64,000 nucleotides of DNA from Marinospirillum perlucidum (GCF_003336805.1 NZ_QFWJ01000004.1:144933-208932); one strand, 5' to 3'; positions 43,228-53,109 are shown, counted from the stretch's first letter. Notes: a model not told the origin generated them from the letters alone. Made by a program: numbers and translations.

Positions 43228-43653
43228 TTACCGGCGCATGTCATGGGCCTGAATCGGATAACCCCGATCACGGTAATACTTCCAGTCATCGCGTTTGGGT
43301 TTTTTAACCGCTTCCGAGGCATCAATGATTTCTGCCACCCGCTTGAAGCGGGAGAAGTGACCCGGCACCTTCAGGTCCAGATTCAACAACACCTCATGGT
43401 GATCGCCGGGTTCTTCCTGCCAACCGATTTCCACCGGTGAGGGCGGCTGTTGGCCCAGAAGCCCGTGGGGTAGAAAGGCTTCGGGTTTAAAACTCCAAAG
43501 CTGTTCGTCCAGTTGCCTCGCGGTGCTTTCATCGGCCACATGGATATACAAGCGATAGCCCTTGCGCCAGATGGTTTCTGCCAGACGACAGGCAAAATCC
43601 CAGCGGCTGGAGGCCTGGTCTCCAGCCAGAAGATAAAAGTCGATCTGGGTCAT
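43228..43653 (-). CDS. holC: DNA polymerase III chi subunit
   Basis: Clamp-loader accessory protein that binds SSB. The 141-residue length fits. Family features seen: MTQIDFYLL start, RLAETIWRKGYRLYIHVAD, LDEQLWSF, FLPHGL and the C-terminal KYYRDRGYPIQAHDM. It lies 3 bases after pepA, the common pepA-holC order. Confidence 0.94.
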   Translation of the reverse strand: MTQIDFYLLAGDQASSRWDFACRLAETIWRKGYRLYIHVADESTARQLDEQLWSFKPEAFLPHGLLGQQPPSPVEIGWQEEPGDHHEVLLNLDLKVPGHFSRFKRVAEIIDASEAVKKPKRDDWKYYRDRGYPIQAHDMRR

Positions 43654-43656
43654 CGG

Positions 43657-45165
43657 TTACTCGGAAGTCGCCGCCTTGGTTTCCTGATCGAGCAGGTATT
43701 GCAGCAATAGACCTACCGGACGACCTGTCGCCCCCTTGAGTTTGCCCGAGTGCCAGGCTGTACCGGCGATATCCAGGTGCGCCCAGCGGAAGTTTTCGGC
43801 AAAACGCGACAGGAAGCAGGCTGCCGTGATGGTGCCTGCCGGACGCCCGCCGATGTTTTGCATGTCGGCAAAATTGGAATCCAATTGCTCTTGGTATTCC
43901 TCCCAGAGTGGCAGCTGCCAGGCTCTGTCCTCGGCATTGATTCCGGCTTCCAGCAGTTCCTTGGCCAGCTCCTCGTCATTACTCAGCAGGCCGGTGGCCT
44001 GATGGCCCAGGGCAATAATGCAGGCGCCCGTCAGAGTGGCGATATCCACCACGCTTTGTGGCTGGTAGCGTTCGGCATAGGTGAGGGCATCACACAGCAC
44101 CAGACGGCCTTCGGCATCGGTATTGAGCACTTCCACGGTTTTGCCGGACAGGGTGGTGTAGATATCACCCGGCTTGTTGGCATTGCTGGATGGCATGTTT
44201 TCAGCCGCGGCAATCATGAACACCAGGTTGATTTTAGGCTTGATTTGACGCACGGCTTCCAGGGTGCCCAGAACACTGGCGGCACCGCACATGTCGAATT
44301 TCATTTCGTCCATGCCTTCGCCGGGCTTGAGGCTGATCCCGCCGGAGTCAAAGGTAATCCCCTTGCCCAGCAGCAGGTGAGGGGCTTCTTCCGGGTCCTT
44401 GGCTCCCTTGTATTCGACCACGATGAGCCGAGGTGGCTGGTCACTGCCTTTGCCCACAGCCAGGAGGCTGTTCATGCCCAGTTCCTGCATTTCCTTTTCA
44501 TCCAGAATCTGGGTGCTGAAGGCGGAATCCTTGGCGACCAACTCCTGAGCCGTCTCGGCCAGGTGAATCGGGGTGCAGACATTGCCGGGACGGTTGCCCA
44601 GGGTGCGTGCCAGGTTCTTGCCCTGACCCAGCGCCTGACCAGTTTGCAGGGCTTTTTCACCTTCTGCGGAATCTTGGTTTTCCGGCCAATAGAAGAGGAT
44701 TTCTTCGGGCAGGTTGTCTTCGCTTTCTTTGGATTTGAATTCGGTAAAACGGTAAAAGCTGGTTTCAGCCATCTCGGCCAGCAGGCGCAGCTTCCAGGCG
44801 GCATCGCGGCCTTGCAGCGGGGTGTCGGCCAGGGTGATGAAGGAATCATGCAGATTCAGTTGAGCCAGCTGGTCATAGGCGGCCTTACAGGCCTTGCGGA
44901 ATTTGGAGGGAGTAAGCTCTGCTTCCTTGCCCATACCCACCAGCAGAATGCGCTGGGCTTCGGCACCGGGAGCAAAGGGCAGTAAAAACGTCTTGCCCAG
45001 AGTGGCCTTGAAATCACCCCGGTCGAGAATCTGGCCAATCAGGGATTCGGTGGATTTATCGATTGCCTGACCGCTGAATGTAAGGCTACCTTCCTGCATC
45101 ACCGGCAGGACAACACAGGCTGTTTCCGTCAGCGCGGGGGAATTGGTAACCAGTTTAAAGTTCAT
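43657..45165 (-). CDS. pepA: Leucyl aminopeptidase (cytosol aminopeptidase A)
   Basis: M17 hexameric metallo-aminopeptidase; in E. coli it also binds DNA in cer recombination and carAB control. The ATG at 45165 (MNFKLVTNSP) has CGGAG upstream and gives 502 residues; a longer frame adds a non-conserved tail. Metal-site motifs seen: GITFDSGGISLKPGEGMDEMK and NTDAEGRLVLCDAL. It is divergent from lptF, as in many relatives. Confidence 0.96.
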   Translation of the reverse strand: MNFKLVTNSPALTETACVVLPVMQEGSLTFSGQAIDKSTESLIGQILDRGDFKATLGKTFLLPFAPGAEAQRILLVGMGKEAELTPSKFRKACKAAYDQLAQLNLHDSFITLADTPLQGRDAAWKLRLLAEMAETSFYRFTEFKSKESEDNLPEEILFYWPENQDSAEGEKALQTGQALGQGKNLARTLGNRPGNVCTPIHLAETAQELVAKDSAFSTQILDEKEMQELGMNSLLAVGKGSDQPPRLIVVEYKGAKDPEEAPHLLLGKGITFDSGGISLKPGEGMDEMKFDMCGAASVLGTLEAVRQIKPKINLVFMIAAAENMPSSNANKPGDIYTTLSGKTVEVLNTDAEGRLVLCDALTYAERYQPQSVVDIATLTGACIIALGHQATGLLSNDEELAKELLEAGINAEDRAWQLPLWEEYQEQLDSNFADMQNIGGRPAGTITAACFLSRFAENFRWAHLDIAGTAWHSGKLKGATGRPVGLLLQYLLDQETKAATSE

Positions 45166-45275
45166 AACCACTCCGAAAAAAGATGTTAGTAACAAGTGTG
45201 GCAAGACAAGCCAGCTAGTGGTGTAGGATAATGGCTTTATATGAGAATTGCATCGTTTGATTGTTGGAGCTGTCC

Positions 45276-46334
45276 TTGATTCTTTACCGCTATCTGGCCA
45301 GGGAAATCATCACGTCCACCCTGGCCGTTTCCAGTATTCTCTTGCTGGTTATTCTTGGCAGCCGCTTTGCCCGTTACCTGGGACGTGCCGCTTCGGGACG
45401 CCTGTCTCTGGATTCCCTGGGTCAGCTGACTTTTTTGTACCTGCCCTATGCCGCCCAGATGATCCTGCCGATCAGCTTTATTCTGGCGGTGATGATGACC
45501 TTTGGCCGTCTTTATATGGAAAGCGAAATGGCGGTGATTCAATCCAGTGGGGTCAGCCAGCGCAAACTGCTCAAGCTGGTGCTGGGCTTAGGGGTGTTGC
45601 TGACACTGGTGACGGGTTTTTCCAGCCTCTATCTGACGCCCTTGGCCCAGCTGGAATCGGAAAAGGTCATTCAGGAACAGCAACGGCGCACCGGATTTGA
45701 ATCCCTGACCCCCGGGCAGTTTGTGGAACTGGGCGATCAGGCGGTTTATGCCGAAGCCATCAGTGACGACCAACAGACGCTGCAAAGAGTTTTTATTGCC
45801 CAGGGGGATGAAAGCACTGATCAACTGGCAGTCGCGCGCCGGGGTTTTCAGCAGCTAGCGGAAGAAACCCAGAGCCGTTTTCTGATTCTGGAAGAGGGTT
45901 ATCGCTACGAACTGCCACTGGAAGACCTGTCCATGACGGTTCTTGATTATGAGCGCTATGCCCTGCGCCTGGGGGTCTATCAGCCTCCTACGATCCAGGA
46001 AGAAGTCGAGGCGATGTTTTTGAGCCAGCTGCTGGCCAGTGATGCTTTGGCTGCACGGGTCGAGTTGCAATGGCGATTGGCTCTTCCGGTGATGGTCCTG
46101 ATCATGGTGTTGGTGGCCTTTCCGCTGACCAAGGTTAATCCGCGTCAGGGGCGTTTTATGACCCTTTTGCCGGTGCTGTTCTTACAGATGATTTTTCTCA
46201 CCGGGGTCATGTCCCTGCAGGACACCATTAATAAAGGCCAGTGGCCGCTGTATCCGGGGCTCTGGGCCGTGCATGCCGGTTTTCTGCTTTTGGGGCTGCT
46301 GCTGTGCTGGTGCCGAGGAGTCTTTGCCAAATGA
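45276..46334 (+). CDS. lptF: LPS export permease LptF
   Basis: Inner-membrane permease of the LptB2FGC transporter, which lifts LPS to the periplasmic bridge. The TTG at 45276 gives MILYRYLAREIITSTL, which matches LptF N-termini, and GGAG lies six bases before it; a further TTG 15 bases upstream is less likely. The 352-residue protein has three N-terminal and three C-terminal helices around a periplasmic beta-jellyroll (about residues 125-260). The stop overlaps lptG (ATGA). Confidence 0.94.
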   Translation: MILYRYLAREIITSTLAVSSILLLVILGSRFARYLGRAASGRLSLDSLGQLTFLYLPYAAQMILPISFILAVMMTFGRLYMESEMAVIQSSGVSQRKLLKLVLGLGVLLTLVTGFSSLYLTPLAQLESEKVIQEQQRRTGFESLTPGQFVELGDQAVYAEAISDDQQTLQRVFIAQGDESTDQLAVARRGFQQLAEETQSRFLILEEGYRYELPLEDLSMTVLDYERYALRLGVYQPPTIQEEVEAMFLSQLLASDALAARVELQWRLALPVMVLIMVLVAFPLTKVNPRQGRFMTLLPVLFLQMIFLTGVMSLQDTINKGQWPLYPGLWAVHAGFLLLGLLLCWCRGVFAK

Positions 46335-47398
46335 AACTCCTGGGCCGTTACCTTTCCCGTGCTGTTCTCAACGCCAGTCTGGCGGTGTTATTGGTCATCG
46401 TGGGGCTGGATTTTGTCTTTACTCTTCTGGAAGAACTCAAGGATCTGACCGACGACTACACCCTGCTTAATGCCGTGGTCTATCTGCTGATTCGCCTGCC
46501 TGAACGACTCTATCTGTTTTTACCGGTGGGCATCCTGGTCGGGGTGTTGATTGGCCTGGGCAGCCTGGCATCAACCAGCGAACTCACGGTCATGCGTGCT
46601 GCCGGTGTTTCCATCCCGCGTTTGATCCTGCATGCCTCACGTCCGGTGATTGCACTTTTGGTGATGGCCATGCTGGCCAGTGAATATCTGCTGCTGGACT
46701 GGACCCAGGCTGCGGAAACCTATCGCTGGGAGACCCGAACGGGACGTCAGGCTGCTACGGTCAGCAGTGCCCGGGATCTCTGGTTGAAAGAAGACACGGC
46801 TTTCTATCGCATTAATGTGGCCCGTGATGATGGTCGCCTGTTGGGAATCAGTATTTACCAACTGGACGAAGACTGGCAGTTTGAACGTCGTATTACCGCC
46901 CCCCAGGCTGAATACCGCGAAGGCCAGTGGTATCTGCAGGAGGCACGTGAAATCCAGATGCATCCGGGCTCGGTCAGCGAAAAGCGGTATCCGGAAATGG
47001 CTTTCCCGCTGCCTTTGCAGCCCGAGCTGGTCGCGCTTCAGGCTTTTGAACCGGCTGACTTGCCGCCTTCGGATCTCTGGCGTTTTGGTCACTACCTGGA
47101 AGATAAAGGCCAGTCCAGCGGTTTTTACTGGCTGTCCTTCTGGCAGAAGGTCTTGTTGCCGGTAACGGTGCTGGCAGTGGTGCTTTTGGGGGCTTCCTTC
47201 ACTTTTGGTCCACTGCGCAGTGTGCCTGCCGGAACCCGGGTCTTTCATGGCATAATTATCGGTCTTTCCGTGAAGTTTGCCCAGGATCTGCTGGGTCCTT
47301 CCGCCCTGCTCTGGGGGTTTACGCCCGCCCTGGCGGTTTTGATTCCGGCAGCTTTTTGTACTCTTTGGGCCATCTGGCTCATTCGTAAAGCAGGATAA
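46331..47398 (+). CDS. lptG: LPS export permease LptG
   Basis: Partner of LptF. From the ATG at 46331 the 355-residue protein starts MKLLGRYLSRAVL and keeps the six-helix plus jellyroll layout, with RLPERLYLFLPVGILVGVL and ELTVMRAAGVS as family landmarks. It overlaps lptF by 4 bases, so translation is coupled and stoichiometry probably fixed. The RDD gene follows after 12 bases. Confidence 0.95.
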   Translation: MKLLGRYLSRAVLNASLAVLLVIVGLDFVFTLLEELKDLTDDYTLLNAVVYLLIRLPERLYLFLPVGILVGVLIGLGSLASTSELTVMRAAGVSIPRLILHASRPVIALLVMAMLASEYLLLDWTQAAETYRWETRTGRQAATVSSARDLWLKEDTAFYRINVARDDGRLLGISIYQLDEDWQFERRITAPQAEYREGQWYLQEAREIQMHPGSVSEKRYPEMAFPLPLQPELVALQAFEPADLPPSDLWRFGHYLEDKGQSSGFYWLSFWQKVLLPVTVLAVVLLGASFTFGPLRSVPAGTRVFHGIIIGLSVKFAQDLLGPSALLWGFTPALAVLIPAAFCTLWAIWLIRKAG

Positions 47399-47410
47399 CA
47401 GGATACTTGC

Positions 47411-47863
47411 ATGCCTAGAGTTTTTGATCACCTGAATGACATCTACCCGGCGGGTCTCTTCCGGCGCCTGGCCGCCATGGTTTATGACCTGCTGCTGATT
47501 GTTGCCCTGTTGATGCTGGTGGGTTTTATCGGTGTCGCCCTCTCCGGTGGCGAGGCCAATGAAAGTGTCTGGTTCCGGGGAGCCGTCCTGCTGGTGCCCG
47601 CGGTCTTCTATGCCTTCTTCTGGCGGCGGGCAGGACAAACCTTGGGCATGCTGGCCTGGCGACTGCGTGTACAGACTCCGGCGGGTCAGCCCATCAACTT
47701 CAAACAGACGCTCTTGCGTCTTCTGGGTGGTTTGTTGTCCTGGAGTTGTCTGGGCCTGGGTTATCTGTGGCTGTTTTTCGATCGGGAAAAACGCACCTGG
47801 CCGGATTTGTTTTCCGGCACCCAGGTGGTCGTGCTTCCCTCCAAGAAGAAAGCCAAGGGCTGA
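47411..47863 (+). CDS. RDD-family membrane protein
   Basis: The 150-residue protein has three to four predicted helices and the RDD pattern: arginine in FRRLAAMVYDLLLIVALL (helix 1, R and D kept), then RRAGQTLGMLAWRLRV between helices, and a final aspartate-bearing segment FDREKRTWPDLFSGTQVV. Some RDD proteins are reported to act as Na+/H+ antiporters; the role here is unknown. It closes the lptFG operon. Confidence 0.85.
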   Translation: MPRVFDHLNDIYPAGLFRRLAAMVYDLLLIVALLMLVGFIGVALSGGEANESVWFRGAVLLVPAVFYAFFWRRAGQTLGMLAWRLRVQTPAGQPINFKQTLLRLLGGLLSWSCLGLGYLWLFFDREKRTWPDLFSGTQVVVLPSKKKAKG

Positions 47864-47881
47864 AGCCAAGCGCCTCAGCCC
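47857..47881. terminator. Hairpin between RDD gene and acyl-CoA ligase gene
   Basis: GGGCTGA/TCAGCCC arms, 7 bp, loop 11 bases, spanning the stop codon of the RDD gene; convergent genes. No T tract. Confidence 0.4.
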
Positions 47882-47888
47882 CGGTTGA

Positions 47889-49547
47889 TCAGGCCAATTC
47901 CTGGCGGATGACCTTCTTGTTGAGCTTGCCGACGCTGGTTTTGGGAATTTCTTCAACCAGCAGGAGTTTTTCCGGCAGGGCCCATTTGTTGATGCGTCCC
48001 TGATCGACAAACACCTGCAGGTGTTCAAGCAGGTCGGCGGTTTCTGGTGGACGCGAAGGATCACGGGCCACTACCAGCGCAGCCGGTCTTTCGCCCCACT
48101 GGTCGTTGGCAATACCTACCACGGCCACTTCCGCTACCTCGGCATGCTGGCTGATCAGGTTTTCCAATTCCAGTGAGGAAATCCATTCACCCCCGGTTTT
48201 GATCACATCCTTGATGCGGTCACGAATCTGCAAAAAGCCGCGCTCGTCCAGCGTGGCCACGTCACCGGTGTGCAGCCAACCATCCCGCCAGAGTTCTTCA
48301 CTGCGCTCTTCTTCCTTGTAGTAGGCCTGGGTCAGCCAGGGGGCGCGCACTCTAACCTCACCGACACTTTCACCATCATGCGGCAGAGGCTGACCGCTTT
48401 CATCCACCACCTGGATATCCACAAAGGGTACCGGCAGGCCGGTTTTACAACGCCAGGGCAGCTGGGTTTCAAAATCGGCTTCGGCAATATCCTCGGGAAG
48501 AACGGCTGCAGTCAGCAGCGGGCAGGTTTCCGACATGCCATAGGCGCTGCGGGTATCGATACCCAGATCCCAGGCCTTGCGGGCCAAGCCCTGGGGCAGG
48601 GCACTACCACCGATAAGAACATGCCAGCCGGAAAGATCAACCTTGCCGGAAGTAATGGCATCTGCTGAAACCACCATATTCAAGAGGGTGGGCACACAGT
48701 GGGAAATATCCACTTTTTCCGTAACCAGCAGCTTAACCAGCATTTCCGGTTCATAGCGGCCGGGATAGACCTGAGTCGCCCCCATCAGGGTGGCGGTATA
48801 GGGAACCCCCCAGGCATGCACATGAAACATGGGGGTGATGGGCATGTAGACCTTGCTGCGATCGAGTAGCTGGAAACCTGGAGTCTGGAAGATATTGGCT
48901 TCAGCCAGGGTATGCAGCACCAATTGACGGTGGGTAAAGAAAACCCCCTTGGGGTTGCCGGTGGTACCGGTGGTGTAAAAGAGGGTGGCTACGGCATTTT
49001 CATCAAAGGTCTGGAAGTCATAGCTGTCGGGTTGTTGGGCCAGCAGCTGTTCGTATTCACCGACCAGTGGCAGGGAGGTGGAGGCTTCCTGACCGCTTTC
49101 CTGGCACAGCAGATAGCCTTTTACCCGGGGAAGCTTCTCTGCCAGTGGTTCCAGCAGGGGTAAAAAGTCTTCATGGGTGAGAACAAAAACATCCTCGGCG
49201 TGATCCATGGTGTAGAGAATCTGTTCGGGAGCCAGGCGCACATTAACGGTATGCAGCACGGCCCCGATCATGGGGATGGCAAAAAAGCATTCCAGGTAAC
49301 GGTGGCTGTCCCAATCCAGAACGGCGACCACATCACCAGCCTGAACGCCCTGACTGGTCAGCAGATGGGCCAGACGATGGACCCGCTTTTCAAATTCACG
49401 GTAGCTATGGCGGCTCAAATCACGATAAACAATGGGGTTGTCGCCAGCCATGCGCACGCCGGAGCGCAGCAGGTCAGCAATCATCATGGGTGGATCTTCG
49501 GCCGCTGGAGTGGCGGGAAGGAGTTTAGGTTGCAGGGGGGAAGTCAT
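47889..49547 (-). CDS. Medium/long-chain fatty-acid-CoA ligase (AlkK-like)
   Basis: Activates carboxylic acids to CoA thioesters with ATP. The 552-residue ANL-superfamily enzyme has the P-loop LFYTTGTTGNPKGVFFTHRQ, the AMP motif AYGMSETCPLL, the hinge aspartate in WLHTGDVATLDERGFLQIRDR and the C-terminal lysine in KTSVGKLNKK. Length and motifs fit AlkK-type medium-chain ligases. It is third in a minus-strand unit with the thiolase and acyl-CoA dehydrogenase, indicating fatty-acid or alkanoate catabolism. The exact chain length is not visible. Confidence 0.88.
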   Translation of the reverse strand: MTSPLQPKLLPATPAAEDPPMMIADLLRSGVRMAGDNPIVYRDLSRHSYREFEKRVHRLAHLLTSQGVQAGDVVAVLDWDSHRYLECFFAIPMIGAVLHTVNVRLAPEQILYTMDHAEDVFVLTHEDFLPLLEPLAEKLPRVKGYLLCQESGQEASTSLPLVGEYEQLLAQQPDSYDFQTFDENAVATLFYTTGTTGNPKGVFFTHRQLVLHTLAEANIFQTPGFQLLDRSKVYMPITPMFHVHAWGVPYTATLMGATQVYPGRYEPEMLVKLLVTEKVDISHCVPTLLNMVVSADAITSGKVDLSGWHVLIGGSALPQGLARKAWDLGIDTRSAYGMSETCPLLTAAVLPEDIAEADFETQLPWRCKTGLPVPFVDIQVVDESGQPLPHDGESVGEVRVRAPWLTQAYYKEEERSEELWRDGWLHTGDVATLDERGFLQIRDRIKDVIKTGGEWISSLELENLISQHAEVAEVAVVGIANDQWGERPAALVVARDPSRPPETADLLEHLQVFVDQGRINKWALPEKLLLVEEIPKTSVGKLNKKVIRQELA

Positions 49548-49573
49548 TTTTATTCTCCTTGCTTGTTATTTTT

Positions 49574-49622
49574 CTGGCAGGAATTGCCAGCCTGGGCTAG
49601 CCAGACTGAAAATCAGTCTGGC
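49574..49622 (-). other. Two tandem hairpins between thiolase and ligase genes
   Basis: CTGGCA/TGCCAG (49574-49579 and 49585-49590) and the perfect 10-bp GCCAGACTGA/TCAGTCTGGC with an AAA loop (49600-49622). Neither has a T tract, so they may be processing or partial-termination elements that lower ligase expression. Confidence 0.5.
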
Positions 49623-49629
49623 AGCTCGA

Positions 49630-50814
49630 CTAGAGTCTTTCCAATACCAGGGCGATACCCTGACCGCCACCGATACAGAGGGTGATCAGGCCATAGCGTC
49701 CCTGGATTCTCTCCAGTTCATGCAGCGTCTTGACCGTGAGGATACTGCCGGTAGCACCAACCGGATGCCCCAGGGCTACCGCCCCGCCATTGGGGTTCAC
49801 CTTGGCTGAATCCAGCCCCAGCTCACGAGATACGGCCATTGCCTGGGCGGCAAAAGCCTCGTTGGATTCAATCACATCCAGGTCTTGTAGCTGGAGTCCG
49901 GCTTGATCGAGAGCCTTGTTGACGGCATTGACCGGTCCCATGCCCATGATCTTGGGGTCGACGCCACAAAAGCTGCTGGCCAGAATTCTGGCTCTGGGTT
50001 TTAAACCCTGGCGCTGGGCTGCTTCTTCGGTGGCCAGCAGGAGGCTGGCGGCCCCATCATTGATGCCGGATGCATTGCCGGGGGTAACCAGACCTTCTTG
50101 CTTGAAGGCCGGTTTAAGTCGGGCAAAATCCTCGCTGCTGGCCTCCTGGCGAACATGCTCATCCTGGGCAAAGGTGATTTCCTTGCGGCCTTTTTTGATC
50201 GTCAGCGGTAGGATCTGCGAATCAAAATGACCCTGCTGGATGGCTGCGGCTGCACGACGATGGCTTTCCAGGGCAAAGGCATCCACTTCTTCCCGGCTGA
50301 AACCGTAGTTTTCGGCAATGCGTTCAGCGGTCAGGCCCATGTGGCCACTGCCGAAGGGATCACTGAGAACACCCAGGGTCAGATCCTGAACTTCGCCATT
50401 GCCCAGACGCAGCCCCTTGCGTACGCCCGGCAGCAGATAGGCGCCACGGCTCATGGATTCAGCGCCCCCGGCCAGAGCTAACTGGCTGTCGCCACCTTCC
50501 AGCATCTGGGCGGCGGAAATAATGGCCTGAAGACCCGATCCGCATAGACGATTGACATTAAAAGCGGCGGATTCCTGGGCAAGACCGCTATTCAGGGCAA
50601 TATGTCGGGCCAGGTAGGCATCCTGGGGGGCTGTAGTGATGATATGGCCGTAGACGGCATGGTCGATCAGCGTCGGGTCCAGCTGGCTGCGCTGAATTAC
50701 TTCCCGGGCTGTAGCGGTTCCCAACTGCTCGGGGGTCATTTCCGCCAGACTGCCACCAAAGCCGCCGATGGCGGTACGCACACCTTCAACCACAACAACA
50801 GATTCAAATTTCAT
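49630..50814 (-). CDS. Acetyl-CoA C-acyltransferase (thiolase)
   Basis: The 394-residue thiolase has the nucleophile cysteine in [11 protein letters not shown] (near residue 90), the late active-site histidine in GHPVGATG and the closing cysteine motif [10 protein letters not shown]. It can cleave 3-ketoacyl-CoA in beta-oxidation or run in the reverse, acetoacetyl-CoA-forming direction. It sits between the acyl-CoA dehydrogenase (15-base gap) and the ligase. Enoyl-CoA hydratase and hydroxyacyl-CoA dehydrogenase genes are not adjacent, so those steps must be encoded elsewhere. Confidence 0.92.
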   Translation of the reverse strand: MKFESVVVVEGVRTAIGGFGGSLAEMTPEQLGTATAREVIQRSQLDPTLIDHAVYGHIITTAPQDAYLARHIALNSGLAQESAAFNVNRLCGSGLQAIISAAQMLEGGDSQLALAGGAESMSRGAYLLPGVRKGLRLGNGEVQDLTLGVLSDPFGSGHMGLTAERIAENYGFSREEVDAFALESHRRAAAAIQQGHFDSQILPLTIKKGRKEITFAQDEHVRQEASSEDFARLKPAFKQEGLVTPGNASGINDGAASLLLATEEAAQRQGLKPRARILASSFCGVDPKIMGMGPVNAVNKALDQAGLQLQDLDVIESNEAFAAQAMAVSRELGLDSAKVNPNGGAVALGHPVGATGSILTVKTLHELERIQGRYGLITLCIGGGQGIALVLERL

Positions 50815-50829
50815 GGCAAGCTCCTGTCT

Positions 50830-51969
50830 TTATTTGCCCAGCAGTGAGCGGGCGATGACTTCTTTCATGATTTCCGAGGTGCCTGCATAGAGCGTCTGGA
50901 TACGGGCATCAACATAGAAGCGTGAAATCGGGTATTCCAGGGTATAACCATAGCCACCAAAGAGCTGCAGGCATTCATCAATGGTGCGGCACTGCATTTC
51001 ACTGAGTTGCAGTTTGAGAATAGCGGCATCGGTCGGCGTCATTTTTCCCTGGCGGTAGAGGTCGACACAGCGGTCAAAATAAGCCCGCGCCATATCGATC
51101 TGGGCGCGAACTTCGGCCAGTTTGAAGCGGGTGTTCTGGAAGTCGGCAATGCGCTGACCAAAAGCCTTGCGCTCTTGCACATAATCCAGCGTCAGGGCCA
51201 GGGCTCCTTCCATGGCCCCCAGGGCTTGGGAGCCAACGCCCAGGCGCTCACGCGGCAGTTCCTGCATCAGGTAGGCAAAACCCGCCCCTTCCTCGCCCAG
51301 CAGGGCGGATTCGGGCAGGCGCAATTGATCAAAAAAGAGTTCTGCCGTGTCACTGGCATGCTGGCCGATTTTCTTGATCGGCTTACCACGGGAGAAGCCG
51401 GGCAGATGGCTATCCACCAGAAACAGCGAGACCCCTTTAGCACCGGCGGACGGGTCGGTTTTGGCACAGACAATCACCAGGTCGGCCTGCATGCCGTTGG
51501 TAATGAAAATCTTGGAGCCATCCAGTTGCCAGCCATCCTCGCAACGGGTTGCCCGGGTCTTGATGGCAGCCAGATCACTACCTGCTCCGGGTTCGGTCAT
51601 GGCAATGGCGCTCATGACTTCACCACTGGCCATGCGTGGTAGCCACTCCTGTTTCTGCTCTTCGCTGGCCAGATGTTCCAGATAGGGAATAACGATGTTG
51701 GAATGGATGTTATAGCCACTGGCCAGACCGCCATAACCCCGGCGCGATATTTCCTCGATTACCATCTGGGTGATGCTGAAATCGGCTCCGGTGCCGCCGT
51801 AATCTTCGTCCAGATCCACAGCCAGCATCCCGGCTTCACCGAGTTTCAGCCAGAAATCACGGGGTACTTCACCGGCGGCTTCCCAGGCTTCGTAGTGGGG
51901 ATCGGCTTCCTGATCCAGAAAACGGGCAATCATGTCCTGAAAAAGGGACAGGTCTTCAGATGAACTCAT
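50830..51969 (-). CDS. Acyl-CoA dehydrogenase, LCAD-like
   Basis: FAD enzyme for the first oxidation of acyl-CoA. The 379-residue protein has the substrate/FAD motif AMTEPGAGSDLAAIKT and the late LFGGYGYTLEYPISRFYVDA. The position of the MCAD-type catalytic glutamate is alanine here (LYAGTSEIMKEV). Instead the segment YLMQELPRERLGVG with a downstream glutamate resembles long-chain acyl-CoA dehydrogenase, whose base lies on that helix. It is the first gene of the catabolic unit, divergent from the AraC-type regulator. Confidence 0.9.
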   Translation of the reverse strand: MSSSEDLSLFQDMIARFLDQEADPHYEAWEAAGEVPRDFWLKLGEAGMLAVDLDEDYGGTGADFSITQMVIEEISRRGYGGLASGYNIHSNIVIPYLEHLASEEQKQEWLPRMASGEVMSAIAMTEPGAGSDLAAIKTRATRCEDGWQLDGSKIFITNGMQADLVIVCAKTDPSAGAKGVSLFLVDSHLPGFSRGKPIKKIGQHASDTAELFFDQLRLPESALLGEEGAGFAYLMQELPRERLGVGSQALGAMEGALALTLDYVQERKAFGQRIADFQNTRFKLAEVRAQIDMARAYFDRCVDLYRQGKMTPTDAAILKLQLSEMQCRTIDECLQLFGGYGYTLEYPISRFYVDARIQTLYAGTSEIMKEVIARSLLGK

Positions 51970-52062
51970 GCACTTTTTACTCTTGTTGTTTGGCTGATCG
52001 AGTCATAATAGGATGCAAGGAAGGAAAAATATTGCTTAAATCAGCCAGAGTTTTAGCCGATC

Positions 52063-53079
52063 ATGCCAATCACCCCCTCGACCCTGCCCATTCATCTCGT
52101 GACCAGTCTGCTGGAGGTTGCAGGCATCGACAGGAGTAGCCGGGTAGAGCTGTTGAATCAGGCCGGTATCCCCCTGTTTCTCTTGGATAAACCCCAGGGT
52201 CGGGTGACGGTGCAGCAGTTTGCCGGGCTTTATCGATTGCTGGTGCAGGAAAAACAGGATGAAATGCCGGGCTTTTTCAGTCGTGCCCTGCGACCGGGGG
52301 CACTCAAGTTCCTCTGCCTGGGACTGTTGGATGCGCCCAATCTGCAGGTGGCGCTCTATCGCTACTGTCAGTATTTCCGTGTATTGATGGATGACCTTCG
52401 CTATGACCTGGAGATTCATCACCAGCAGGCCTGCCTGACCTTGAGCGAACAGCTGCCACCACGAACCGAAGCCATTCTGGTGCATGAGATGCTATTAAAG
52501 CTGGTGCATGGCCTGGCCTCCTGGTTGATCGGAGAAAAGATACCGCCACTGAAAATCGATTGTGCTTATCCCGCCCCGCAAGACGGGGGCGATCCCCTTT
52601 ATTTTTATCCGGGGCAGGTGAATTTCAATCAGCCGCGTACGGCGATTTATTTTGATCGTCTACTCCTGAAAAAACCGCTGCGACAAAGCCGGCGCAGCCT
52701 GGCTTCCTTTCTGAAAAAGGCACCGGAAAACTGGATCGATGTTTCCTTCCCGGATCGTCAATTGACGCCCCGAGTTCAGGAATACTTGCTCGACCGGGGA
52801 ATGGCTGCTTCTATACAGGAAGTGGCTGCTGATCTTCACCTGTCTGTGCGTACGTTGTCACGGCGTTTGCAGCGTGAAGGCACCAGCTTTCAGGGAGTCA
52901 AGGATGAAGTGCGGCGGGATGAAGCCATCGCCTGGCTGACCCGCAATCATCAGCCTCTGACTTCCCTGGCGGGGCATCTGGGGTTTGAAGACCTGCCCAG
53001 TTTTAACCGGGCATTCAAAAAATGGACCGGCAGTCCGCCCGGCGCTTACCGGCGAGGCTTGCGCCCAAAAACAGCTTGA
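52063..53079 (+). CDS. AraC-family transcriptional regulator
   Basis: The 338-residue regulator has an N-terminal effector domain of the Arabinose_bd/OruR type (about residues 1-220) and a C-terminal AraC DNA-binding domain: first helix-turn-helix SIQEVAADLHLSVRTLSRRL and second SLAGHLGFEDLPSFNRAFKKW. It is divergent from the acyl-CoA dehydrogenase gene with a 93-base gap, so it probably controls that operon in response to a fatty acid or derivative. Less likely it also acts on the downstream efflux genes. Confidence 0.9.
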   Translation: MPITPSTLPIHLVTSLLEVAGIDRSSRVELLNQAGIPLFLLDKPQGRVTVQQFAGLYRLLVQEKQDEMPGFFSRALRPGALKFLCLGLLDAPNLQVALYRYCQYFRVLMDDLRYDLEIHHQQACLTLSEQLPPRTEAILVHEMLLKLVHGLASWLIGEKIPPLKIDCAYPAPQDGGDPLYFYPGQVNFNQPRTAIYFDRLLLKKPLRQSRRSLASFLKKAPENWIDVSFPDRQLTPRVQEYLLDRGMAASIQEVAADLHLSVRTLSRRLQREGTSFQGVKDEVRRDEAIAWLTRNHQPLTSLAGHLGFEDLPSFNRAFKKWTGSPPGAYRRGLRPKTA

Positions 53080-53109
53080 CACTTATTATATTAGTATAAT
53101 ATAAATTAG
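53076..53109 (+). promoter_or_regulatory. Promoter of the RND unit with overlapping ArsR-type operator
   Basis: Consensus TTGACA (53076-53081), an 18-base spacer and TATAAA (53100-53105). Covering the -10 is ATTAGTATAATATAAATTAG (53090-53109), which differs by one base from the element before arsR. The core TATAATATA is self-complementary. Repression by the ArsR protein encoded at 57529 is inferred. Confidence 0.7.

Noticed and set aside
46637..48064. 475-codon open frame antisense to lptG and the RDD gene
   Set aside because: Crosses three sense genes; low-complexity translation.
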